Shown: piece after piece, positions 1 to 6,612 of the stretch
Numbering within the stretch: the stretch's first letter is position 1
How the letters are laid out: every line of letters starts with the position of its first letter
DNA from: Proteobacteria bacterium UBA2133
GTDB taxonomy: Bacteria > Pseudomonadota > Gammaproteobacteria > Arenicellales > UBA868
Length of the DNA: 12,163 nucleotides
Assembly (NCBI GenBank): GCA_002327725.1
Contig: DCXP01000019.1
Location: 1 to 12,163, forward strand
Direction: 5' to 3'
Position numbers and translations under genes: made by a program
The notes under the pieces: generated by a model
Told to the model about the DNA's origin: nothing
The model's database searches: none
The model's input: only the letters and a program-made list of their open reading frames with translations

Positions 1-234
1 CTGTGGACCCGGGATGTGGGGCGCGCTCATCGGGTCGCGGAGCAGATGGACGCCGGCATGATCTGGGTGAATTCAGAGAACGTCCGCCACCTGCCGTCAC
101 CCTTTGGCGGAATGAAAGCAAGCGGCGTGGGCCGGGATGGCGGCGACTACAGTTTCGATTTCTACATGGAAACGAAGAATATCTGCGTTGCCACCACCGA
201 TCACCGTGTGCCCCGCATGGGCCTGGCCGAATGA
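1..234 (+). CDS. Aldehyde dehydrogenase, C-terminal fragment (5' end outside window), HpaE-like
   Basis: This is the last 77 residues of an NAD(P)-dependent aldehyde dehydrogenase, open from base 1 in frame 1 to TGA at 232-234. Visible family features are WTRD near the start, the segment GMIWVNSENVRHLPSPFGGM (residues ~20-39), and KASGVGRDGGDYSFDFYMETK just after it. These match the conserved C-terminal fold and oligomerisation region of the ALDH superfamily. The tail, with H-x-x-P-R just before the stop, resembles 5-carboxymethyl-2-hydroxymuconate semialdehyde dehydrogenases (HpaE). The catalytic Cys and Glu lie upstream of the window, so activity and substrate cannot be judged. It converges with a broken SDR gene 100 nt downstream. 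Family assignment is secure; the HpaE-like subtype is a resemblance only. Confidence 0.85.
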   Translation: MWTRDVGRAHRVAEQMDAGMIWVNSENVRHLPSPFGGMKASGVGRDGGDYSFDFYMETKNICVATTDHRVPRMGLAE

Positions 235-564
235 TCACCGGCCAGTGCAACGTGATCTCCGAGGTGCCGGGGTTCGCCGAGCTTGGGTGAAAAGGGTGTT
301 TATTCTTCGTATACTCCCGTAGGACTCCCCTGCGCACGCCAGCGTTGCCTGCATCGCATCCGGATCGCCGACATCAGTTTGAATTGCCTGGGCAATACCG
401 CCACCTGACACGATCTCGTCGGCGAGCTTCTGGTTTTCGGTGACCTGTCGATCACAAAGAGTCAGTTGGGCGCCTTCGGCGGCAAAAAGTCGCGCGGTAG
501 CACGGCCGATACCGCTGGCTGTGCTGGTAATCAACGCTCTTTTCCCCTGCAGGCGGCCGCTCAT
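235..564 (-). pseudogene. Truncated short-chain dehydrogenase (SDR) remnant
   Basis: An ATG at 564 opens a frame whose first ~77 residues (564 down to ~334) are a clear SDR N-terminus: GKRALIT, the glycine-rich nucleotide-binding turn, GIGRATARLFAAEGA, then an Asp after the second strand (LTLCD), which usually favours NAD(H). Similarity then stops. The rest of the frame (to TGA at 235-237) is arginine-rich and unlike any SDR; the NNAG motif and the Ser-Tyr-Lys catalytic residues are absent. The turn reads T-S-T-A-S-G-I-G, so the first Gly of TGxxxGxG is Ser, which suggests decay beyond the truncation. An intact SDR is ~250 residues. The break lies next to the repeat at 284-303. It follows the amidase stop by 47 nt on the same strand and may once have been in that operon. 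Confidence 0.75.
284..303 (+). repeat. Left copy of a flanking direct repeat
   Basis: The 20 bases TGGGTGAAAAGGGTGTTTAT match the copy at 11978-11997 at 19 of 20 positions, in the same orientation. Weaker similarity continues for ~20 more bases on the right (TTC-TATAC-rich in both). This copy sits at the point where the SDR remnant on the opposite strand loses homology (~334). Its nature (element end, scar or chance) is unknown. Confidence 0.5.
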
Positions 565-611
565 TAGAAGATCGATCCGGAGTACACCGCTGTGAGGGCT
601 TGCACGTTAAC

Positions 612-2096
612 TCAGAGAACCCGTTCTGCACACTGACGATAGCTCTCCTGCCAGGGCCGCAGGCGTTCGAAAGCAGCGCTTGCGGCAAGTACGTCAGCAT
701 CGGCATAGCGACGGCCGATGATCTGCATGCCCACCGGCAAACCATCTTCACTCAATCCGGCCGGTATCGAGGCTGCGGGGTGTCCAGTGAAGTTGAGCAG
801 GTAGGTCAGGCACCAGCCGATCAGCGGGTCGACCGGTTCTCCGTTGATCTCGCTGGGTCCCAGTGTGTTGCCGTCGTTGGAGTTGTCCACGGGCAGGCAG
901 GCCAGCGTAGGTGTCACCAGAAGGTCATAGTCATTCAGGACTGACTGAATGGCGTCGTAGATCTCTGTCCTGATCTCCTGGTCCTTGTAGAAGTCCACGG
1001 CGCTCAGGCGCTGACCAACTCCGATCCAGCGCAGGTACTCCGCTGGAAAATCCCGAAGGTGTTCGCCCAGCAGGTCCGGGCCGCTGACCTTCGCCGCATC
1101 CAAGGTCGTGATGTTGCGGGGAATGATCAGCCGGCACCACAGGTCGCTCAGTTCCTGTTGCGGTCGCCCGATTCCTATCTTGACCTCCTCGATGTTCGCC
1201 CCTTCCTCTTCAAAGGCCTTAACCTGGGCCTCGATGACCTTGCTGACCTGCGGATCGACCGGGAAGACGTCCAGATCCGGGCTGTAGGCGATTTTCCAAT
1301 CCCGGATCGATCGCCTGATCGCCGGCAGGAAGTCAGTATCGTCATCGATGCTGTATGGGTCGCGCGGGTGGTACCCAGCGAGGGCGTTGAGTGCCAATGC
1401 GGCGTCCTCGACGGTCCGTGTGATCGGGCCTGAGAACGAGAAGGGGGTGTCGCTGGCAAACGCATTGGGCCGGCTCAGTGACGGAATGCGCCCGTAGGCT
1501 GCTTTGTAGCCGTAGACCCCACACCAGGACGCCGGAATGCGGATCGACCCGCCACCGTCGGTACCTTCGGCGAGCGGCAGCATACCGTCGGCAACCGCAG
1601 CAGCGGCACCCCCCGAGGAGCCCCCGGTGTTTTTGGTGGGACAGAAGGGATTCTGACTCGGTCCAAACAGGTAATTGTCGCAGGTGCCGCGAAAGCCCAT
1701 GACAGGGCTGTTGGTCTTGCCAATGACGATGGCGCCAGCCTGCTCGATCCTTTCGGTGAATATGCAGCGATGCTGGGTGATATTGTCTTTGAGGGCACGC
1801 ACGCCACCCATGGTCATCGGTGTGCCGGGCTTGGAACTGAAAAGATCCTTGATAGCGACCGGGATGCCGTGCAGCGGACCGAGTGCAGCGCCGGCCATCA
1901 GCTGCTTCTCGGCGGTCTGGGCCTCCTCCCGGGCTCGCTCGAAATCCTGGCAGACGAACGCGTTCAGACTGGGGTTGCGGGTCTCGACGCGATCGATGAA
2001 TGCGTTGATGACCTCGACCGGAGAAAGCTCGCGCTGGTTGATTTTCCGGGCCAGTTCGGTCAGGGAACAGTAAGCAAGTTCGTTTGCCAGTGTCAT
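612..2096 (-). CDS. Amidase-signature family amidohydrolase
   Basis: This cytoplasmic amidase (494 aa, normal for the family) hydrolyses a carboxamide to an acid plus ammonia or an amine; the substrate cannot be told from sequence. The Ser-cisSer-Lys triad is complete: Lys83 in GIPVAIKDLF, cis-Ser160 in TGGSSGGAAAA, and nucleophile Ser184 in GTDGGGSIRIPAS. The 24-residue spacing of the two serines equals that of the well-studied members. The C-terminal part has the usual P-x-G hairpin (GLPVGMQIIGRRYAD). Start ATG at 2096 is preceded by AGGA about 9 nt upstream. No signal peptide is seen. It follows the TRAP permease on the same strand after 344 nt and precedes the broken SDR. Context suggests release of an acid or nitrogen from an imported or internal amide, which is inference. 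GatA (needs GatB/C) and urea-amidolyase-type amidases are less likely, as no partner is present. Confidence 0.9.
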   Translation of the reverse strand: MTLANELAYCSLTELARKINQRELSPVEVINAFIDRVETRNPSLNAFVCQDFERAREEAQTAEKQLMAGAALGPLHGIPVAIKDLFSSKPGTPMTMGGVRALKDNITQHRCIFTERIEQAGAIVIGKTNSPVMGFRGTCDNYLFGPSQNPFCPTKNTGGSSGGAAAAVADGMLPLAEGTDGGGSIRIPASWCGVYGYKAAYGRIPSLSRPNAFASDTPFSFSGPITRTVEDAALALNALAGYHPRDPYSIDDDTDFLPAIRRSIRDWKIAYSPDLDVFPVDPQVSKVIEAQVKAFEEEGANIEEVKIGIGRPQQELSDLWCRLIIPRNITTLDAAKVSGPDLLGEHLRDFPAEYLRWIGVGQRLSAVDFYKDQEIRTEIYDAIQSVLNDYDLLVTPTLACLPVDNSNDGNTLGPSEINGEPVDPLIGWCLTYLLNFTGHPAASIPAGLSEDGLPVGMQIIGRRYADADVLAASAAFERLRPWQESYRQCAERVL

Positions 2097-2250
2097 CGGC
2101 TTAATCCTGTAGATAAAGATTTGTCAGACCGTCAGTCGAGGGCGCCGGCCAGCCGCGTAGGTTACTGGAAACGGCCGGACAGTCAAACCGCCAGAGTCAG
2201 ACTGTGCTTCTCATCCGGATTGCTCTTTCATTCGGTGGTGGACGATAGGG
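2097..2250. other. Spacer upstream of amidase; no gene recognised
   Basis: This is the leader of the amidase on the - strand plus unassigned sequence up to the breakpoint of the carrier-protein remnant at 2251. I see no coding similarity, RNA gene or convincing terminator. The + strand frame continuous with the remnant encodes no recognisable carrier-protein sequence here, so the remnant's 5' part is missing rather than mutated. Confidence 0.5.
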
Positions 2251-2418
2251 GTTGAAATCGGAAGCAGCGTGAAACCGGGCGATACGCTTTGGGTTATTGA
2301 GGTGATAAAAGTTTTTACACAAGTCGAGTGTCGACAAGCCGGTACAGTTGAGGCGATTCTGGCAGAAGGCGGTCAACTCGTAGAATACGGTCAGCCTCTG
2401 TTTCGAATCGTCACCTAG
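2251..2418 (+). pseudogene. Biotin carboxyl carrier protein remnant (biotinyl domain only)
   Basis: Reading from 2251 to TAG at 2416-2418 gives 55 residues that form most of a biotinyl domain: VEIGSSVKPGDTL, then VIEVIKVF with the acceptor Lys codon at 2308-2310, then GTVEAILAEGGQLVEYGQPLF. This is the C-terminal end of an AccB-type carrier protein. The canonical Met before the Lys is Ile here. No start codon, no upstream P-x-x-GTFY segment and no N-terminal domain are present; similarity begins abruptly at 2251. It is clearly different from the intact carrier protein at 7369-7854 (roughly half the aligned positions agree), so it is not a recent copy of it and probably comes from a lost carboxylase cluster. 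It points opposite to the flanking amidase and permease genes. Confidence 0.75.
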
Positions 2419-2440
2419 CAGTTTTCTTCAATGGCTCAGA

Positions 2441-4354
2441 TCAATTAAGTCGAATACCACGATCCTGGAATCTGCGTAGCATTCCATAAGCAAATTGCAA
2501 TGCCACGATTCCAATCCCCAACCACAACCATAGATCGCCAAGCTCGGCAAGATATGCAAATAGGCTAACAAATGCAGTCCAAAGCAAGATTCTCTCGACA
2601 ATGACAAGGTCTTTCAGGAAATACCCATAGTTAGCTGCTGATATTGTAAGCTGCATAAGAAGAATCAGAACTGCTGTCGCTAATGTTACAGCCGTCACGT
2701 CTGGGAAACTCATTAGTTCCGGGCGGAATACAAAAGCAAACGGAATGATGAATGTTGTACAGGCAATCTTCATCGAATCCACAGCAGTTTCGGAAAATTT
2801 TGCACCACTCAACTTGGCGGCAGCCAATACACTGACGGCCACCGGCGGTGTTAATGTTGAAAACACCGCAAAATAAAAGACAAAGAAGTGGGCTTGCAAC
2901 TGCGGAATACCGATCTGTTGCATAAAGGGCACCAAGGCGAGTGCAACGATGATATAGGCGACAGGTGTAGGCATGCCCATGCCCAGGATTAGACTGACCA
3001 CCATGGTGCCCAGTAACAATAGTATCTGAGTATCTGGGAGATAGTGGACCAACATAGCGCCGAGTTTTCCGGACAGATTCGTTGTGATCATTACCTGACC
3101 CAGCGGGCCGATCGCGATCAACAACAATGACATAATGGAAACAAGGAACAACCCGTCATTCAATGCCGCCTTTAATGACGCGTAGCTCGGTCGGTATTTG
3201 CCCTGTAACCACGACATGCCCAGTGCAGAGATGATTCCCCATAGGCCGGCAATGGCTGGCGAACGGTAACCAAGCAACAACCACAACACGATCCCAAAAG
3301 AAACGAGAAAAGTCGGCAAAAGCCGCCAGATCATTTCCGACTCAACCTTCTCCTTCAACCTGGGCAATCGATGCTTACGGGCAAAAATCCCGACTGAGAA
3401 GGAGACGCCAACTATGTACAACAAACCGGGAATCAACGCCATCAAAGCGACTTCGATATACGGTCGGTTAACAAACGACGCAATAATAAACGCCGCCAAA
3501 CCCATCACAGGAGGCATAATTTGACCGGCTGTCGATGCCGTGGCTTCGATCGATCCCGCCATGGAAGCTGAATAACCATACCTCTTCATCATTGGAATCG
3601 TAAGGCGTCCTGTGAGCACAACGTTTGAAACCGCCTGCCCCATGATTGAGGACACAATTCCTGACCCCAGCACGGCTGGTCCAGCTGCGCCTCCCGGTAG
3701 GTGCCGGCCAGTGACCTTGCCAATTTCTAACACCATATTGAGCATCCCGACCCCAAGAAGGACAGCCGCATAGATAATAAGAAAATAAATCTGATCGGAG
3801 GCGATTTGAGCGAGATAGTAAAAGCCCTGGTTGGTACCCAATCCGATGTAGTTCATGATGAAGCCATGATCGTACTTTGGCGTCATGAACAGAGGATTGG
3901 TAAAAGTATGTCCAACAAAAAAGTACAATATGGCCAGAGCGATCACACTGGTCAGCAACCATCCCCAATGAATTAAGGTCAATGCAAGAATCGAAATCAT
4001 CATGATCCAACCAATCACAAGATCTGTGTCGTTGAAAAATGGTTGCGTTCGCTCAAGTTCAATGGCATGCAACGTGATGTAACCCATCGAAAATACACTA
4101 CCGATTGCAGCGATCACGGTAACGGCAGATCTGAGGTAGAAGAAACTTTTCTGGTTATTGTTTATTCGCTCATCTGAAAGGTCTCTCAAAGCGAGCAGAC
4201 TCGCCATGATGCACGAGCCCAAAATGAAAATCGAATAATGAACCGAAGAGTTCTTCACATAGCCAAACGCCGACGCTGCGATATAAACAGTTAACGACAA
4301 ACCCACGGTGACAAATAGGGCATGCAAGCCGTTACGTATTTGTTGTAAACCCAT
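2441..4354 (-). CDS. TRAP transporter fused permease, DctQ-DctM (4TM/12TM), TAXI type
   Basis: This inner-membrane permease (637 aa from the chosen start) joins the small DctQ-like and large DctM-like subunits and should use an ion gradient to import substrate delivered by the adjacent binding protein. Hydrophobic segments run nearly the whole length: about four in the first ~155 residues, then the DctM-like half. Diagnostic motifs are GSGIVSSIMGQAVSNVVLTG (residues 230-249), AGSIEATASTAGQIMPPVMG (266-285) and, later, LGMGMPTPVAYII followed by the STLTPPVAV segment. An upstream ATG at 4396 is in frame, but it lies inside the loop of a terminator-like hairpin and would add a polar N-terminus, so ATG 4354 is preferred. 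Its ribosome site is weak (AAAGAA). The gene is richer in A and T than the amidase. Substrate unknown; TAXI systems usually carry organic acids. Confidence 0.92.
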   Translation of the reverse strand: MGLQQIRNGLHALFVTVGLSLTVYIAASAFGYVKNSSVHYSIFILGSCIMASLLALRDLSDERINNNQKSFFYLRSAVTVIAAIGSVFSMGYITLHAIELERTQPFFNDTDLVIGWIMMISILALTLIHWGWLLTSVIALAILYFFVGHTFTNPLFMTPKYDHGFIMNYIGLGTNQGFYYLAQIASDQIYFLIIYAAVLLGVGMLNMVLEIGKVTGRHLPGGAAGPAVLGSGIVSSIMGQAVSNVVLTGRLTIPMMKRYGYSASMAGSIEATASTAGQIMPPVMGLAAFIIASFVNRPYIEVALMALIPGLLYIVGVSFSVGIFARKHRLPRLKEKVESEMIWRLLPTFLVSFGIVLWLLLGYRSPAIAGLWGIISALGMSWLQGKYRPSYASLKAALNDGLFLVSIMSLLLIAIGPLGQVMITTNLSGKLGAMLVHYLPDTQILLLLGTMVVSLILGMGMPTPVAYIIVALALVPFMQQIGIPQLQAHFFVFYFAVFSTLTPPVAVSVLAAAKLSGAKFSETAVDSMKIACTTFIIPFAFVFRPELMSFPDVTAVTLATAVLILLMQLTISAANYGYFLKDLVIVERILLWTAFVSLFAYLAELGDLWLWLGIGIVALQFAYGMLRRFQDRGIRLN

Positions 4355-4374
4355 TAGCCGGTTCTTTGTAATGC

Positions 4375-4417
4375 AAAAAAAATCCAGGCATCCCAATCTA
4401 TTCGAGATGCCTGGATT
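4375..4417 (-). terminator. Intercistronic terminator/attenuator between binding protein and permease
   Basis: The arms AATCCAGGCATC (4381-4392) and GATGCCTGGATT (4406-4417) are perfect 12-bp complements around a 13-nt loop. On the - strand the hairpin runs directly into eight Us (A tract 4375-4382 on +). It starts 8 nt after the binding-protein stop and ends ~20 nt before the permease ATG at 4354. The + direction has no T tract, so it acts leftward. Probable role: partial termination, giving more binding protein than permease; mRNA 3'-end protection is an alternative. Confidence 0.8.
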
Positions 4418-4425
4418 GAATTGGA

Positions 4426-5496
4426 TTAATCGGGATAAGTCATAGGATCACACTTATTTCTCAGATCCCATATACCTTTTTCCTTATAGGCACGGATCGC
4501 ACCAGGGTGCGTGTTCTCTTCTGACAATCCACAGGTCATCAGTTCCGTAGACCAAATTCGCCAAAGTGCATGAAGTTCAACCATCGCTGGGCCGATTTCA
4601 ATGACACTTTTCACAACTTTATAAGCTCTCTCTTCGTCGAAACTTCCATGGACGGCAGCAAATCCCTTGTTAACACCAATGCCCAAAGGTTCGTCCTGAT
4701 GAGGCAGGGTATTCGCCGGCAGATTGACGTGTTGCCAGGTGGCCCCCATTCTTTCATTTAATTTATCAATATCTTCTTTCGTAGCGCCCAAATAACACAT
4801 CTTCTTGCCCGTCGCTTCGAGTTGACGGACTGGGCCGGGTATTAGGAATTTCGTCAAGGACGGTTCTGTACCGATTGGTGTCACAGACGCATCAGTTGCT
4901 CCATCGATCAACTGTTGAGTCAATTGACCCGGCGTCATGTGCCGAATATCGGTGTTTTCAGGTGTAATTCCGTGGATAATCTCTAACCACAAGCGGGAAA
5001 ACACTCCCCAGTCAGATTGTCCGCGTAGACCTAATGAAATTCGTTTGCCCTTAAGATCAGAGGCTCTCTTCAGACTGCAATCATAGGTTACAAGAAACTT
5101 TCCTTGCCCCCAGAAGGCTTCACCATAAAGCAATTTCCAAGGTATCTTGATTTCCTCAGGGAGAAACTCTTTGACTTCTTTACTCCCGCCAGCATAAGCG
5201 ATCTGAATCAACACATCTTCTGTCTTGAAGATGAAGTTTTTCCACTTATTTTTGTTACGACCCATTTCGCGAATGTTGTACATATAGCCCGGACTTTCCT
5301 GAGGCAACAGAATTATGTCAGACCCCGATTTGATCATCTGATTCATCAATATGGTGTCCCCGGCCATCGGGCCGCATCCGAATGGACACAACAGGACTGG
5401 GATTGCATCTGCAGCCCTGGTCTGAACCGTGCTACCTAAAGTCAAGACAGCAACAACTACCGTGAGTAACAACCGCATCAACTTTCTATTCAACAT
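4426..5496 (-). CDS. TAXI-family TRAP transporter solute-binding protein
   Basis: This is the periplasmic receptor of the TRAP system (356 aa). It has a classic signal peptide: MLNRKLMRLL, then a hydrophobic core, with likely cleavage after Ala28 (TRA|AD). The body has TAXI-like features: LKGKRISLGLRGQSDWGVF, the GQLTQQLIDGATDASVTP segment, and HPGAIRAYKEKGIW near the C-terminus. The usual TAXI opening (GGTYYP-like) is replaced by CPFGCGPMAGDTI just after the signal peptide. Further Cys residues occur in YDCSL, KMCYL, MTCGL and NKCDP, so disulfides are possible. An in-frame ATG at 5553 would put 19 polar residues before the signal peptide; ATG 5496 has AAGGAG 8 nt upstream and is preferred. 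It is transcribed before the permease. Ligand unknown, probably a carboxylate by family habit. Confidence 0.88.
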   Translation of the reverse strand: MLNRKLMRLLLTVVVAVLTLGSTVQTRAADAIPVLLCPFGCGPMAGDTILMNQMIKSGSDIILLPQESPGYMYNIREMGRNKNKWKNFIFKTEDVLIQIAYAGGSKEVKEFLPEEIKIPWKLLYGEAFWGQGKFLVTYDCSLKRASDLKGKRISLGLRGQSDWGVFSRLWLEIIHGITPENTDIRHMTPGQLTQQLIDGATDASVTPIGTEPSLTKFLIPGPVRQLEATGKKMCYLGATKEDIDKLNERMGATWQHVNLPANTLPHQDEPLGIGVNKGFAAVHGSFDEERAYKVVKSVIEIGPAMVELHALWRIWSTELMTCGLSEENTHPGAIRAYKEKGIWDLRNKCDPMTYPD

Positions 5497-5504
5497 GAGG
5501 CTTT

Positions 5505-5510
5505 CTCCTT
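5505..5510 (-). promoter_or_regulatory. Ribosome binding site fixing the binding-protein start
   Basis: AAGGAG on the - strand lies 8 nt before ATG 5496. It settles the start against the in-frame ATG at 5553, which would bury the signal peptide. Confidence 0.8.
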
Positions 5511-5536
5511 CAATAATTGTTTTTTTTGACACAAGA

Positions 5537-5558
5537 CAATCACGCATTCGCATGATTG
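5537..5558. promoter_or_regulatory. Palindrome in the TRAP operon leader, possible operator
   Basis: CAATCACGC (5537-5545) and GCATGATTG (5550-5558) are inverted copies with one mismatch in nine and a 4-nt centre. A second, overlapping dyad (TGAT...ATCA) follows at about 5553-5566. They lie about 40-70 nt upstream of the binding-protein start, a fit place for a dimeric regulator. No regulator can be named and no strong -35/-10 pair stands out next to it. Confidence 0.35.
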
Positions 5559-5820
5559 AGTGATCAAGAATACCATTTTATTGATTACAACATCTGCCAA
5601 TAACACTAGGAGGCCGATCTAGGTCTAAACGTAATTCTGGTAGGTGTAGGCAGAGGTCTATGGGGGAGTTATCGGTTCGACGCGAACCCCCCAAAGGCGC
5701 TGGAGATGGCGCACCATGCCCGCACGAACCTGAAGCGCTAGGACAGCGTTACCTGTAGAGATTGCCACAGAAATCCCCGGCCATCGGGTGAGGCAGAAGA
5801 ATTGACAATTGGTAAATACT
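5559..5820. other. Intergenic region between bdhA operon and TRAP operon; possible gene remnant
   Basis: This stretch separates the bdhA stop from the TRAP promoter region. It holds a 6-bp GC-rich dyad, GGTTCG-ACG-CGAACC (5674-5688), with no following T tract on either strand, so it is not a standard terminator. On the - strand, a frame from ~5780 down to TGA at 5658 encodes a protein-like string (ISVAISTGNAVLALQVRAGM and onward, ending VRVEPITPP) with no start of its own outside bdhA. It may be the tail of a lost gene; I do not recognise the family. No tRNA is seen. Confidence 0.3.
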
Positions 5821-6612
5821 TTATTGCGCGGACCAGCCACCATCGATGGTAAGGGCTGCCCCCGTTATCTGATCGCCTGCTTCGGAGCACAGGAATGTAA
5901 CCATGGAGCCGATATCTGCCGGCGAAACGAAACTCAGCGAGGGCTGCTTTTCTAAGAGAATCAATTCTGCTGCCTCCTCAGTGCTGATGCGTTCGGCCCG
6001 GGCTTTGGATGCAATCTGCGATTCCATCAGCGCTGTTCGAACATATCCCGGACACAGGGCGTTGCATGTGATCGGTTCGGCCGCCGTTTCCAGTGCGACC
6101 GTTTTAGTCAGGCCGACGAGTCCATGCTTGGCCGCTACGTAGGCTGACTTGTGTCGACTGGCAACCAATCCGTGAACGGAGGCAATGTTGATCACTCTGC
6201 CCCAGCCATTGGTGCGCATCATCGGCAAGATCTTTCGGATGAGCCGGAATGGTGCCGACAAGTTGATCTCGATGATTCGGTCCCAGTTATCGTCGGTAAA
6301 TGTTTCGATCGGGGCAACATGCTGTATGCCCGCATTGTTAACCAGGATATCAATGGCGCCGAAGCGGTCCAAAGTATCTGCAACCAGTCGCTCCACTTGA
6401 ACCGGGTCGGTAAGGTCGGTATCGCTGAAAGATACGTCATCCACACCCGTGTTGCGCAAATCGGCGATTGCATTTTCGACCACAGAAGGTTTTTCGACTC
6501 CATTGAGCATCAACCCGCAACCCGCCTGGGCCAAGTGGCGGGCGATTTCGAAACCGATCCCACTGGTTGATCCGGTAACCAGTGCAGTTTTTCCTTCGAG
6601 GAACGTCGTCAC
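5821..6612 (-). CDS. bdhA: D-3-hydroxybutyrate dehydrogenase (SDR family)
   Basis: This enzyme interconverts D-3-hydroxybutyrate and acetoacetate with NAD, in the cytoplasm. At 263 aa it has the usual length. SDR features: nucleotide turn TGSTSGIG (13-20), NNAG (92-95), Asn117, Ser145, Tyr158 and Lys162. Strings typical of the BdhA clade are AGIQHVAPIE, GWGRVINIASVHGLVASRHK, SAYVAAKHGLVGLTK, ITCNALCPGYV, EKQPSLSFV and the C-terminus GGWSAQ. The start is GTG at 6612; its GTGA overlaps the TGA of the upstream SDR by 4 nt, implying translational coupling. It is the last gene of the IclR-carrier-SDR-bdhA operon. Its presence suggests that the pathway yields or uses 3-hydroxybutyrate or a close 3-hydroxy acid; a shifted substrate is possible in this setting. 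Confidence 0.9.
   Translation of the reverse strand: MTTFLEGKTALVTGSTSGIGFEIARHLAQAGCGLMLNGVEKPSVVENAIADLRNTGVDDVSFSDTDLTDPVQVERLVADTLDRFGAIDILVNNAGIQHVAPIETFTDDNWDRIIEINLSAPFRLIRKILPMMRTNGWGRVINIASVHGLVASRHKSAYVAAKHGLVGLTKTVALETAAEPITCNALCPGYVRTALMESQIASKARAERISTEEAAELILLEKQPSLSFVSPADIGSMVTFLCSEAGDQITGAALTIDGGWSAQ

Noticed and set aside
1770..2255. A 161-codon + strand frame over the amidase 5' end
   Set aside because: Antisense to the conserved amidase; it ends in another frame from the carrier-protein remnant and shows no family likeness.
3468..4010. A 180-codon frame on the - strand inside the permease gene
   Set aside because: Shifted-frame shadow of the permease; no domain and many Cys, His and Arg typical of out-of-frame reading.
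5671..5700. Possible tRNA 3' half (GGTTCGA in a GC-rich hairpin)
   Set aside because: The stem pairs GGTTCG with CGAACC around a 3-nt loop, not a T-arm, and no acceptor or anticodon arm can be drawn.
5356..5791. The 14-mer CCCCGGCCATCGGG occurring near 5358 and 5777
   Set aside because: One copy is inside the binding-protein coding sequence, there is no shared flank, and a GC-rich match of this length can arise by chance.
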